Shown in pieces: positions 13,201-28,200 of a stretch of 64,000 bases of DNA. The notes beneath the pieces are model-generated. The model ran no database searches, was not told where the DNA came from, and worked only from the letters and a program-made list of their open reading frames with translations. Positions within the stretch are counted from its first letter, which is position 1, and each line of letters begins with the position of its first letter. The DNA is from Tubiluchus corallicola. Its lineage: Eukaryota; Priapulida; Priapulimorpha; Priapulimorphida; Tubiluchidae. The DNA lies in NCBI GenBank assembly GCA_030141605.1, contig JAQGDQ010000016.1, positions 198,282 through 262,281 on the forward strand, read 5' to 3'. The translations under genes were made by a program, and so were the position numbers.

Positions 13201-16200
13201 GAGCTTCATTTTCTCCATCTTTGAGCTTGACCGGATACAGACGAAAAACAGTAACTTGTCTTGGACCAATTTTATTAATGCCAGAAAACGCACGCTGAAA
13301 AAACATTTGACAAGAGTGAGTAAAATGTGCTGAAATGCAGTCAAATACAACTTTCTGCCTTTCATGCAACATTTTCAATTATCGTGTTCTCTATATTATC
13401 TCTATTCATATTTGTACAGAAGACTTGTTCATATTTGAACTTGCTGGCAAGTTCTCACTTCTTATTTAGCTGGCATTCTGTTTTGACGAAATACATAAAA
13501 ATCATACACACACACTAAAGCTCAAGAAATCAAATAAATTACCGAGAAGTCAGAGAACTCTCCGGATTCAAAACATTCATGTCTGGTGACAAAAATGTCA
13601 TTTGTTTGTCTTTTGACAACAGATTTGCGAGAGCTGCCCGCTTTTGATGCCGATGTGCCAGCTTTTCTACCAGCATTAGTTGCTTGTGTTCCAACCTTTC
13701 GTCCGACTTTAGTAGTTTGTGTTCCAGCTTTTGTACCAGCATTGGTTGCTTGTGTCCCAAACTTTCGTCGGACATTAGTAGTTTGTGTTCCACTCTTTGA
13801 ACCAGCATTAGTTGCTTGTGTCCCAACCTTTTGTCCCACATTAGTAGTTTGTGTTCGAACTTTTGCACCAGCATTGGTTGCTTGTGTCCCAAACTTTCGT
13901 CGGACATTAGTAGTTTGTGTTCCACTCTTTGAACCAGCATTAGTTGTTTGTGTCCCAACCTTTTGTCCCACATTAGTAGTTTGTGTTCGAACTTTTGCAC
14001 CAGCATTGGTTGCTTGTGTCCAAAACTTTCGTCGGACATTAGTAGTTCGGGTTCCACTCTTTGAACCAGCATTAGTTGCTTGTGTCCCAACCTTTTGTCG
14101 AAGATTAGCAGTCTGTGGTCCAGCCTTTGTGCGTGTATTTGTAGAACTTCTGCCTGTATTTAACTTCCTTCCAACAACACCAGGCTCTGCAGCTGAAATC
14201 TGGGGAGCTTTAACTGTCTGTGCATTCTGATTAGGAGATTCTGAAACATTTTCTTCATTCGGTATTTCATCACCTGTTGTTATTAAAGGTTCTTTACTGC
14301 GAGCAATTGGAAAGCCAGCCTCCTCCCCAACAGAAGGACTATCAGACCTTAATATTGTTACATCGGGTTCGGGACTTATCTCAATGCCAGTTCCCTCAGT
14401 ACGATCTGGTGTTTTACTTGCACTGTCGGTTGGAGACTCTTTAGCACTTTGCAAACTGATCTCTCCACCAGGAGGAAGACTTTGAGGTCTAGGGTTAATG
14501 TCCGGTCTAATTTCATTCATAGCAGAAGACTGTCTGATAGGGGAAGTAATTTCGTCGCTAACAAGACTTTCCGGTCTAGGGAGTGGAACATCAGGTTCAA
14601 TGTTTAGATCACTATCGACACTATCATAAGGAATTTCCGCTCCATAAGGTTTGTATTGTACTTTGAACTCTGCCACAGTTCCTTCAAGTGTAAGCCGAGA
14701 TACTAGCACTGGCATACCACAATCACTTGTCAGTTTTACTTCAATATAACAGTCATCGGAATCCAATTCTTCTTTAGAACAAGTGAATCCATCACCATCT
14801 GAAGCAAATTTTTATATATTATGTAAGGTGTAACTAAATAACAAAAACTTATCTATTTCTAGACATTGCATTGATGTCACAAACAAGAGAAGGAATCTTA
14901 GCCTCACAAACAATAAATACAAAAATCATACCTTTCCTGACAAGGTTGCCAACAACATTTCCATCCTGATCCCTGATAGCCTCATTGGGAATAATGTCGT
15001 GATCAGATATACCATTAACTTCGTCACACTCTACAAAAGAGCAAAAATGACACACTCATTTCCAAGAAAAACTATATAAACAGGTCAGCTAAATATATCC
15101 TGCGTAATACATAGTTACGAATAGCTAAACCAACTGATATCATAGCTAAGAGAAAATCAAATGAGCACGTGTTAGACAAAACCATCACACTGCTATTTGA
15201 AAAAAAGATTTACAAGACAAAGAAATCATATAAACGTATGAAAGCATGCTAAATTAGGTCCAAAAGATTTTGTATCTTCACTGGTACATTCAGGGTAAAA
15301 AGTTTTCTGTTGCGAATTTTCTGCCTGGAGTAAACTTACCAGTGTGAAGTGCTTTATGAGCTACTATCAGCAAGACATTGCCAACTCTGCGACAGTTGCC
15401 ACAAGCTAGTTTACAGTCTAATATGATACTTCTTTTTAGTCCGAATGCTGTAGCAAGATTTGTCACGAGATTAATTCATAGGAGATTTTGCTTTAAAATG
15501 TGAACCCTCTTGCAAGTTTGTTGGGGAGTTACTCACAAGTCTTTTTGAAAACACATCAATCTGAATCTGGCACAACACACTATAGGCCTATCAATGGGAG
15601 AATCACTAGTTCACGCTTCATCAAGCCAGTACGAAATCAATAATGGAAACGTATTTAAGCAATACTGAACTAGAAAGTGCAGTACTCAGTACTAAACTAT
15701 GGGACTCAGGCAACACAAGAGACAAACTCTTATGCTCCATAGAGGAGTGTGAATTGATTCAGTTGTTCCCTTTGCAGATTACTAAAATGCAGTAGGTAAA
15801 ATTCATACGGATACAGACAAAATAATTTATGTTCATAGAATTCTTTTAGTAGCTATAAACGAATGTAAGAAATTTTACCTGGAGGTGGTGGTGGTACAAA
15901 GCAACCTTTAATTTCTGGTACAGTAAATCGAGCTTCATTTTCTCCATCTTTGAGCTTGACAGGATACAGACGAAAAACAGTAACTTGTCTTGGACCAATT
16001 TTATTAATGCCAGAAAACGCACGCTGAAAAAACATTTGACAAGAGTGAGTAAAATGTGCTGAAATGCAGTCAAATACAACTTTCTGCCTTTCATGCAACA
16101 TTTTCAATTATCGTGTTCTCTATATTATCTCTATTCATATTTGTACAGAAGACTTGTTCATATTTGAACTTTCTGGCAAGTTCTCACTACTTATTTAGCT

Positions 16201-19200
16201 GGCATACTGTTTCGACGAAATACATAAAAATCATACACACACACTAAAGTTCAAGAAATCAAATTAATTACCGAGAAGTCAGAGAACTCTCCAGATTCAA
16301 AACATTCATGTCTGGTGACAAAAATGTCATTTGTTTGTCTTTTGACAACAGATTTGCGAGAGCTGCCTGCTTTTGATGCCGATGTGCCAGCTTTTCTACC
16401 AGCATTAGTTGCTTGTGTTCCAACCTTTCGTCCGACTTTAGTAGTTTGTGTTCCAGCTTTTGTACCAGCATTGGTTGCTTGTGTCCCAAACTTTCGTCGG
16501 ACATTAGTAGTTCGTGTTCCACTCTTTGAACCAGCATTAGTTGCTTGTGTCCCAACCTTTTGTCCCACATTAGTAGTTTGTGTTCGAACTTTTGCACCAG
16601 CATTGGTTGCTTGTGTCCCAAACTTTCGTCGGACATTAGTAGTTCGTGTTCCACTCTTTGAACCAGCATTAGTTGTTTGTGTCCCAACCTTTTGTCCCAC
16701 ATTAGTAGTTTGTGTTCGAACTTTTGCACCAGCATTGGTTGGTTGTGTCCCAAACTTTCGTCGGACATTAGTAGTTCGTGTTCCACTCTTTGAACCAGCA
16801 TTAGTTGCTTGTGTCCCAACCTTTTGTCGAAGATTAGCAGTCTGTTGTCCAGCTTTTGTTCGTGTATTTGTAGAACTTCCACCTGTATTTAACTTCCTTC
16901 CAACAATACCAGGCTCTGCAGCTGAAATCCGGGGAGCTTTAACTGTCTGTGCATTCTGATTAGGAGATTCTGAAACATTTTCTTCATTCGGTATTTCATC
17001 ACCTGTTGTTATTAAAGGTTCTTTACTGCGAGCAATTGGAAAGCCAGCCTCCTCCCCAACAGAAGGACTATCAGACCTTAATATTGTTACATCGGGTTCG
17101 GGACTTATCTCAATGCCAGTTCCCTCAGTACGATCTGGTGTTTTACTTGCACTGTCGGTTGGAGACTCTTTAGCACTTTGCAAACTGATCTCTCCACCAG
17201 GAGGAAGACTTTGAGGTCTAGGGTTAATGTCCGGTCTAATTTCATTCATAGCAGAAGACTGTCTGATAGGGGAAGTAATTTCGTCGCTAACAAGACTTTC
17301 CGGTCTAGGGAGTGGAACATCAGGTTCAATGTTTAGATCACTATCGACACTATCATAAGGAATTTCTGCTCCATAAGGTTTGTATTGTACTTTGAACTCT
17401 GCTACAGTTCCTTCAAGTGTAAGCCGAGATACTAGCACTGGCATACCACAATCACTTGTCAGTTTTACTTCAATATAACAGTCATCGGAATCCAATTCTT
17501 CTTTAGAACAAGTGAATCCATCACCATCTGAAAGCAAATTTTTATATATTATGTAACGAGTAACTAAATAACAAAAACTTATCTATTGCTTGACATTGCA
17601 TTGATGTCACAAACAAGAGAATGAATTTTAGCCTCACAAACAATAAATACAAAAATCATACCTTTCCTGACAAGGTTGCCAACAACATTTCCATCCTGAT
17701 CCCTGATAGCCTCATTGGGAATAATGTCGTGATCAGATATACCATTAACTTCGTCACACTCTACAAAAGAGCAAAAATGACACACACATTTTCAAGAAAA
17801 ACTATATAAACAGGTCAGCTAAATATATCCTGCGTAATACATAGTTACGAATAGCTAAACCAACTGATATCATAGCTAAGAGAAAAGCAAATGAGCACGT
17901 GTTAGACAAAACCATCACACTGCTATTTGAAAAAAGATTTAAAAGACACAGAAATCATATAAACGTATGAAAGCATGCTAAATTAGGTCCAAAAGATTTT
18001 GTATCTTCACAGTTCCATTCAGGGTAAAAAGTTTTCTGATGCGAATTTTCTGCCTGGAGTAAACTTACCAGTGTGAAGTGCTTTATGAGTTACTATCAGC
18101 AAGACATTGCCAACTCTGCGACAGTTGCCACAAGCTAGTTTACAGTCTAATATGATACCTCTGTGAGTTTACTCTCAACAGCTCCTAGCACTTCTTACAG
18201 GAAATAGAGACAAGTTTTATTCACTGTGAGAACTTGTGAAATATCCAAGCTACTACAGAGATCAGCAATTTGCCCACAGTAACTTCTTTTTAGTCCGAGT
18301 GCTGTAGCAAGATTTGTCACGAGATTAATTCATAGGAGATTTTGCTTTAAAATGTGAACCCTCTTGCAAGTTTGGTGGGGAGTTACAAGTCTTTTTGAAA
18401 ACACATCAATCTGAATCTGTCACAACACACTATAGGCCTATCAATGGGAGAATCACTAGTTCACGCTGTATCAAGCCAGTACGAAATCAATAAAGGAAAC
18501 GTATTTAAGCACTACTGAACTAGAAAGTGCAGTATTCAGTACTAAACTATGGAACTCAGGCAACACAAGAGACAAACCCTTATGCTCCATAGGGGAGTGG
18601 GAATTGATTCAGTTGTTCTTTTTGCAGATTACTAAAATGCAGTAGGTGAAATTCACACGGATACAGACAAAATAATTTATGTTCACAGCATTCTTTTAGT
18701 AGCTATAAACGGATGTAAGAAATTGTACCTGGAGGTGGTGGAGGTACAAAGCAACCTTTAATTTCTGGTACAGTAAATCGAGCTTCATTTTCTCCATCTT
18801 TGAGCTTGACCGGATACAGACGAAAAACAGTAACTTGTCTTGGACCAATTTTATTAATGCCAGAAAACGCACGCTGAAAAAACATTTGACAAGAGTGAGT
18901 AAAATGTGCTGAAATGCAGTCAAATACAACTTTCTGCCTTTCATGCAACATTTTCAATTATCGTGTTCTCTATATTATCTCTATTCATATTTGTACAGAA
19001 GACTTGTTCATATTTGAACTTGCTGGCAAGTTCTCACTTCTTATTTAGCTGGCATTCTGTTTCGACGAAATACATAAAAATCATACACACACACTAAAGC
19101 TCAAGAAATCAAATAAATTACCGAGAAGTCAGAGAACTCTCCGGATTCAAAACATTCATGTCTGGTGACAAAAATGTCATTTGTTTGTCTTTTGACAACA

Positions 19201-22200
19201 GATTTGCGAGAGCTGCCTGCTTTTGATGCCGATGTGCCAGCTTTTCTACCAGCATTAGTTGCTTGTGTTCCAACCTTTCGTCCGACTTTAGTAGTTTGTG
19301 TTCCAGCTTTTGTACCAGCATTGGTTGCTTGTGTCCCAAACTTTCGTCGGACATTAGTAGTTTGTGTTCCACTCTTTGAACCAGCATTAGTTGCTTGTGT
19401 CCCAACCTTTTGTCCCACATTAGTAGTTTGTGTTCGAACTTTTGCACCAGCATTGGTTGCTTGTGTCCCAAACTTTCGTCGGACATTAGTAGTTTGTGTT
19501 CCACTCTTTGAACCAGCATTAGTTGTTTGTGTCCCAACCTTTTGTCCCACATTAGTAGTTTGTGTTCGAACTTTTGCACCAGCATTGGTTGCTTGTGTCC
19601 AAAACTTTCGTCGGACATTAGTAGTTCGGGTTCCACTCTTTGAACCAGCATTAGTTGCTTGTGTCCCAACCTTTTGTCGAAGATTAGCAGTCTGTGGTCC
19701 AGCCTTTGTGCGTGTATTTGTAGAACTTCTGCCTGTATTTAACTTCCTTCCAACAACACCAGGCTCTGCAGCTGAAATCTGGGGAGCTTTAACTGTCTGT
19801 GCATTCTGATTAGGAGATTCTGAAACATTTTCTTCATTCGGTATTTCATCACCTGTTGTTATTAAAGGTTCTTTACTGCGAGCAATTGGAAAGCCAGCCT
19901 CCTCCCCAACAGAAGGACTATCAGACCTTAATATTGTTACATCGGGTTCGGGACTTATCTCAATGCCAGTTCCCTCAGTACGATCTGGTGTTTTACTTGC
20001 ACTGTCGGTTGGAGACTCTTTAGCACTTTGCAAACTGATCTCTCCACCAGGAGGAAGACTTTGAGGTCTAGGGTTAATGTCCGGTCTAATTTCATTCATA
20101 GCAGAAGACTGTCTGATAGGGGAAGTAATTTCGTCGCTAACAAGACTTTCCGGTCTAGGGAGTGGAACATCAGGTTCAATGTTTAGATCACTATCGACAC
20201 TATCATAAGGAATTTCTGCTCCATAAGGTTTGTATTGTACTTTGAACTCTGCTACAGTTCCTTCAAGTGTAAGCCGAGATACTAGCACTGGCATACCACA
20301 ATCACTTGTCAGTTTTACTTCAATATAACAGTCATCGGAATCCAATTCTTCTTTAGAACAAGTGAATCCATCACCATCTGAAAGCAAATTTTTATATATT
20401 ATGTAACGTGTAACTAAATAACAAAAACTTATCTATTTCTAGACATTGCATTGATGTCACAAACAAGAGAAGGAATCTTAGAATCACAAACAATAAATAC
20501 AAAAATCATACCTTTCCTGACAAGGTTGCCAACAACATTTCCATCCTGATCCCTGATAGCCTCATTGGGAATAATGTCGTGATCAGATATACCATTAACT
20601 TCGTCACACTCTACAAAAGAGCAAAAATGACACACTCATTTCCAAGAAAAACTATATAAACAGGTCAGCTAAATATATCCTGCGTAATACATAGTTACGA
20701 ATAGCTAAACCAACTGATATCATAGCTAAGAGAAAATCAAATGAGCACGTGTTAGACAAAACCATCACACTGCTATTTGAAAAAAGATTTACAAGACAAA
20801 GAAATCATATAAACGTATGAAAGCATGCTAAATTAATTCCAAAAGATTTTGTATCTTCACTGGTACATTCAGGGTAAAAAGTTTTCTGTAGTGAATTTTC
20901 TGCCTGGAGTAAACTTACCAGTGTGAAGTGCTTTATGAGCTACTATCAGCAAGACATTGCCAACTCTGCGACAGTTGCCACAAGCTAGTTTACAGTCTAA
21001 TATAATACTTCTTTTTAGTCCGAATGCTGTAGCAAGATTTGTCACGAGATTAATTCATAGGAGATTTTGCTTTAAAATGTGAACTCTCTTGCAAGTTTGT
21101 TGGGGAGTTACTCACAAGTCTTTTTGAAAACACATCAATCTGAATCTGGCACAACACACTATAGGCCTATCAATGGGAGAATCACTTGTTCACGCTGTAT
21201 CAAGCCAGTACGAAATCAATAATGGAAACGTATTTAAGCAATACTGAACTAGAAAGTGCAGTATTCAGTACTAAACTATGGAACTCAGGCAACACAAGAG
21301 ACAAACTCTTATGCTCCACAGAGGAGTGTGAATTGATTCAGTTGTTCCCTTTGCAGATTACTAAAATGCAGTAGGTAAAATTCATACGGATACAGACAAA
21401 ATAATTTATGTTCATAGAATTCTTTTAGTAGCTATAAACGAATGTAAAAAATTTTACCTGGAGGTGGTGGTGGTACAAAGCAACCTTTAATTTCTGGTAC
21501 AGTAAATCGAGCTTCATTTTCTCCATCTTTCAGCTTGACCGGATACAGACGAAAAACGGTAACTTGTCTTGGACCAATTTTATTAATGCCAGAAAACGCA
21601 CGCTGAAAAAACATTTGACAAGAGTGAGTAAAATGTGCTGAAATGCAGTCAAATACAACTTTCTGCCTTTCATGCAACATTTTCAATTATCGTGTTCTCT
21701 ATATTATCTCTATTCATATTTGTACAGAAGACTTGTTCCTATTTGAACTTTCTGGCAAGTTCTCACTACTTATTTAGCTGGCATACTGTTTCGACGAAAT
21801 ACATAAAAATCATAAACACACACTAAAGTTCAAGAAATCAAATTAATTACCGAGAAGTCAGAGAACTCTCCAGATTCAAAACATTCATGTCTGGTGACTA
21901 AAATGTCATTTGTTTGTCTTTTGACAACAGATTTGCGAGAGCTGCCTGCTTTTGATGCCGATGTGCCAGCTTTTCTACCGGCATTAGTTGCTTGTGTTCC
22001 AACCTTTCGTCCCACTTTAGTAGTTCGTGTTCCAGCTTTTGTACCAGCATTGGTTGCTTGTGTTCCAAACTTTCGTCGGACATTAGTAGTTCGTGTCCCA
22101 CTCTTTGAACCAGCATTAGTTGCTTGTGTCCCAACCTTTCGTCCCACTTTAGCAGTTTGTGTTCCAACTTTTGTACCAGCATTGGTTGTTTGTGTCCAAA

Positions 22201-25200
22201 ACTTTCGTCGGACATTAGTAGTTTGTGTTCCACTCTTTGAATCAGCATTAGTTGCTTGTGTCCCAACCTTTTGTGGAAGATTAGCAGTCTGTGGTCCTGC
22301 CTTTGTTCGTGTATTTGTAGAACTTCTGCCTGTATTTAACTTCCTTCCAACAACACCAGGCTCTGCAGCTGAAATCCGGGGAGCTTTAACTGTCTGTGCA
22401 TTCTGATTAGGAGATTCTGAAACATTTTCTTCATTTGGTAATTCTCCGGCAGGCTTCGCCAGATTAGCAGGAAAACTAATTTGTGAGCCAACAGGAGGAC
22501 TTTCTGCTCTTACGTCTGCAACATCAGCTATAATTGCACTCACAGGAGGAGGTTGTTCAGCTGGCTGACGGCTAAGCTTAGATTTTAAAATTGTAACATC
22601 AGGTTCAATGTTTAGATCACTATCGACACTATCATAAGGAATTTCAGCTCCATAAGGTTTGTATTGTACTTTGAACTCTGCGACAGTTCCTTCAAGTGTA
22701 AGCTGAGATACTAGCACTGGCATATCACAATCACTTGTTAGTTTAACCTCAATATAACATTCGTCAGAATCCAACTCTTCTTTAGAACAAGTAAATCCAT
22801 CACCATCTGAAAACAAATATTTATACATTACATAACTTGTAACTAAACAACAAAAATGTGTATTTTTGCCATTACGCTGATGTCATCAATAACCGAAGGG
22901 AACATGGCCTCACAAACAACATAAACAAAAATCACACCTTTTCTGACAAGGTTTCCAACAACATTTCCATCCTGATCCCTGATAGCCTCATTGGGAATAA
23001 GGTCGTAATCAGATATGCCATTAACTTCGTCACATTCTACAAGAGAGTAAAAATACCACACTAATTTCCAAGAAAATCTATATAAACAGGTCAGCTAAAT
23101 ATATCCTGTGTAACACACGGTTAAGTCGATCAAATTAAAAATGGCTAAACCAATAGATACAAAAGCTAGGAGAAAAATCAAATTAGTACGTAATAGATAA
23201 AACCATCACACCAGTAAAAAAGGATTTCCAATACAAATAAATCATATAAACGTATGAAAGCTTTGCCAAAATAGTTCCAGAAATTTTAGACCGCCACGTG
23301 GATGTTCAGTGTGAAAAGTTTTGTGTAGTAAGTTTTCTGTCTGGCAGTAAACTTGCCATTGTGGACTGTTGTGCGAGTTATTATCAGCAAGAAATTGCAA
23401 ACTCTGCAACAGTTGCTGCCAGACCATAGAGATAAGCAACTTGCCAAAAGTAATTTCTTTCTAGTCTAAATGCTGCTGCAAGATATGTCACGAGATTAAC
23501 TAGTAGGAGATTTTGCTTTTTAATGTGAACCCCTTGCAAGTTTTTTGGCAAGTTACTTTCAAGTATTCTTGAAAACTCGAATGTGTCATAAACCATTACA
23601 GGTATATCAATGGGAGAATTACTAGCTCAAACTGTGTCAAGATAGTACGGAATTAGAAATTGCAGTATTCAATACTCAACTTTTGATCTTAGCCAATATT
23701 AAAGACGAAATGCTATGCTCCCTAGGCGAATGGGAACTAATTCAGTTATTACCTTTGCAGATTACGAAATTATGGTAGATAAATCCATATGCATTTGATA
23801 TACATACGGACAAAACAATTAATGTTCGTAACATTGTTCCAGTAGCTGTAGGCAAACATAAGAAATTTTACCTGGAGGTGGTGGTGGTACAAAGCAACCT
23901 TTAATTTCTGGTACAGTAAATCGAGCTTCATTTTCTCCATCTTTGAGCTTGACCGGATACAGACGAAAAACAGTAACTTGTCTTGGACCAATTTTATTAA
24001 TGCCAGAAAACACACGCTGAAAAAACATTTGACAAGAGTGAGTAGAATGTGCTGAAATACAGTCAAATACAACTTTCTGCCTTTCATGCAACATTTTCAA
24101 TTATTGTGTTCTCTATCTTATCTCTATTCATATTTGTACAGAAGACTTGTTCATATTTGAACTTTCTGGCAAGTTCTCACTACTTATTTAGCTGGCATAC
24201 TGTTTTGCCGAAATACATAAAAATCATACAGTTAAAGGCAACTACAAGAATGAGTTTAAGGATCAGTTATTATGCCCAGTGTGTGAGGAAGATGATGACA
24301 CTACTGAACATGTGCTTAGATGTTACAGATATGGAGAATGGAAAAAAAATTTGAACTCAGACGTATTAATGAACAGTGAAAAGGAAGGATTGCTAGAAAT
24401 TAGAAATCTAGTGAACTAATGTATGGAATACAGGATAAAGACAAATAAAGACATTAAATTTGGAAAAGACAAATAAAAGATCAGCGTTAAAAAAGAATAG
24501 ACTTCGCACCCTATAAAGGTGCCCGCCTCTGATAGGTGGAGAGAGTCGAGTATCGCAATCGCAATACACACACACTAAAGCTCAAGAAATCAAATTAATT
24601 ACCGAGAAGTCAGAGAACTCTCCAGATTCAAAACATTCATGTCTGGTGACAAAAATGTCATTTGTTTGTCTTTTGACAACAGATTTGCGAGAGCTGCCTG
24701 CTTTTGATGCCGATGTGCCAGCTTTTCTACCAGCATTAGTTGCTTGTGTTCCAACCTTTCGTCCCACATTAGTAGTTCGTGTTCCAGCTTTTGTACCAGC
24801 ATTGGTTGCTTGTGTTCCAAACTTTCGTCGGACATTAGTAGTTCGTGTCCCACTCTTTGAACCAGCATTAGTTGCTTGTGTCCCAACCTTTCGTCCCACT
24901 TTAGCAGTTTGTGTTCCAACTTTTGTACCAGCATTGGTTGTTTGTGTCCAAAACTTTCGTCGGACATTAGTAGTTTGTGTTCCACTCTTTGAACCAGCAT
25001 TAGTTGCTTGTGTCCCAACCTTTTGTCGAAGATTAGCAGTCTGTGGTCCAGCCTTTGTTTGTGTATTTGTAGAACTTTTCCCTGTATTTAACTTCCTTCC
25101 AACAATACCAGGCTTTGCAGCTGAAATCTGGGGAGCTTTAACTGTCTGTGCATTCTGATTAGGAGATTCTGAAACATTTTCTTCATTTGGTAATTCTCCG

Positions 25201-28200
25201 GCAGGCTGCGCCAGATTAGCAGGAAAACTAATTTGTGAGCCAACAGGAGGACTTTCTGCTCTTACGTCTGTAACATCAGGTATAATTGCACTCACAGGAG
25301 GAGGTTGTTCAGCTGGCTGACGGCTAAGCTTAGATTTTAAAATTGTAACATCAGGTTCAATGTTTAGATCACTATCGACACTATCATAAGGAATATCTGC
25401 TCCATAAGGTTTGTATTGTACTTTGAACTCTGCGACAGTTCCTTCAAGTGTAAGCTGAGATACTAGCACTGGCATATCACAATCACTTGTTAGTTTAACC
25501 TCAATATAACATTCGTCAGAATCCAACTCTTCTTTAGAACAAGTAAATCCATCACCATCTGAAAACAAATGTTTATACATTACATAACATGTAACTAAAC
25601 AACAAAAATGTGTATTTTTGCCATTACGCTGATGTCATCAATAACCGAAGGGAACATAGCCTCACAAACAATAAACACAAAAATCACACCTTTTCTGACA
25701 AGGTTTCCAACAACATTTCCATCCTGATCCCTGATAGCCTCATTGGGAATAAGGTCGTAATCAGATATGCCATTAACTTCGTCACATTCTACAAGAGAGT
25801 AAAAATACCACACTAATTTCCAAGAAAAACTATATAAACAGGTCAGCTAAATATATCAAGTGTAACACACGGTTAAGTCGATCAAATTAAAAATGGCTAA
25901 ACCAATAGATACAAAAGCTAAGAGAAAAATCAAATTAGTACGTAATAGACAAAACCATCACACCAGTAAAAAAGGATTTCCAATACAAATAAATCATATA
26001 AAAGTATGAAAGCTTTGCCAAATTAGTTCCAGAAATTTTAGACCGCCACGTGGATGTTCAGTGTGAAAAGTTTTGTGTAGTAAGTTTTCTGTCTGGCAGT
26101 AAACTTGCAAATGTGGACTGTTGTGAGAGTTATTATCAGCAAGAAATTGCAAACTCTGCAACAGTTGCTGCGAGCCCATAGAGATAAGCAACTTGCCAAA
26201 AGTAATTTCTTTCTAGTCTAAATGCTGCTGCAAGATATGTCACGAGATTAACTAGTAGGAGATTTTGCTTTTTAATGTGAACCCCTTGCAAGTTTTTTAG
26301 CGAGTTACTTTCACGCATTCTTGAAAACTCGTAAGTCTGAATGTGTCATAAACCATTACAGGTCTATCAATGGGAGAATTACTAGCTCAAACTGTGACAA
26401 GATAGTACGAATTAGAAATTGCAGTATTCAATACTCAACTTTTGATCTTAGCCAATATTAAAGACGAAATGCTATGCTCCCTAGGCGAATGGGAACTAAT
26501 TCAGTTATTACCTTTGCAGATTACGAAATTATGGTAGATAAATTCATATGCATTCGATACACATACAGACAAAACAATTAATGTTCGTAACATTGTTCCA
26601 GCAGCTATAGGCAAACATAAGAAATTTTACCTGGAGGTGGTGGTGGTACAAAACAACCTTTAATTTCTGGTACAGTAAATCGAGCTTCATTTTCTCCATC
26701 TTTGAGCTTGACCGGATACAGACGAAAAACAGTAACTTGTCTTGGACCAATTTTATTAATGCCAGAAAACACACGCTGAAAAAACATTTGACAAGAGTGA
26801 GTAGAATGTGCTGAAATGCAGTCAAATACAACTTTCTGCCTTTCATGCAACATTTTCAATTATCGTGTTCTCTATATTATCTCTATTCATATTTTTACAG
26901 AAGACTTGTTCATATTTGAACTTTCTGGCAAGTTCTCACTACTTATTTAGCTGGCATGCTGTTTCGACGAAATACATAAAAATCATACACACACACTAAA
27001 GCTCAAGAAATCAAATTAATTACCGAGAAGTCAGAGAACTCTCCAGATTCAAAACATTCATGTCTGGTGACAAAAATGTCATTTGTTTGTCTTTTGACAA
27101 CAGTTTTGCGAGAGCTGCCTGCTTTTGATGCCGATGTGCCAGCTTTTCTACCGGCATTAGTTGCTTGTGTTCCAACCTTTCGTCCCACATTAGTAGTTCG
27201 TGTTCCAGCTTTTGTACCAGCATTGGTTGCTTGTGTTCCAAACTTTCGTCGGACATTAGTAGTTCGTGTCCCACTCTTTGAACCAGCATTAGTTGCTTGT
27301 GTCCCAATCTTTCGTCCCACTTTAGCAGTTTGTGTTCCAACTTTTGTACCAGCATTGGTTGTTTGTGTCCAAAACTTTCGTCGGACATTAGTAGTTTGTG
27401 TTCCACTCTTTGAACCAGCATTAGTTGCTTTTGTCCCAACCTTTTGTCGAAGATTAGCAGTCTGTGGTCCAGCCTTTGTTTGTGTATTTGTAGAACTTTT
27501 CCCTGTATTTAACTTCCTTCCAACAATACCAGGCTTTGCAGCTGAAATCTGGGGAGCTTTAACTGTCTGTGCATTCTGATTAGGAGATTCTGAAACATTT
27601 TCTTCATTTGGTAATTCTCCGGCAGGCTGCGCCAGATTAGCAGGAAAACTAATTTGTGAGCCAACAGGAGGACTTTCTGCTCTTACGTCTGCAACATCAG
27701 GTATAATTGCACTCACAGGAGGAGGTTGTTCAGCTGGCTGACGGCTAAGCTTAGATTTTAAAATTGTAACATCAGGTTCAATGTTTAGATCACTATCGAC
27801 ACTATCATAAGGAATTTCTGCTCCATAAGGTTTGTATTGTACTTTGAACTCTGCGACAGTTCCTTCAAGTGTAAGCTGAGATACTAGCACTGGCATATCA
27901 CAATCACTTGTTAGTTTAACCTCAATATAACATTCGTCAGAATCCAACTCTTCTTTAGAACAAGTAAATCCATCACCATCTGAAAACAAATGTTTATACA
28001 TTACATAACATGTAACTAAACAACAAAAATGTGTATTTTTGCCATTACGCTGATGTCATCAATAACCGAAGGGAACATAGCCTCACAAACAATATAAACA
28101 AAAATCACACCTTTTCTGACAAGGTTTCCAACAACATTTCCATCCTGATCCCTGATAGCCTCATTGGGAATAAGGTCGTAATCAGATATGCCATTAACTT

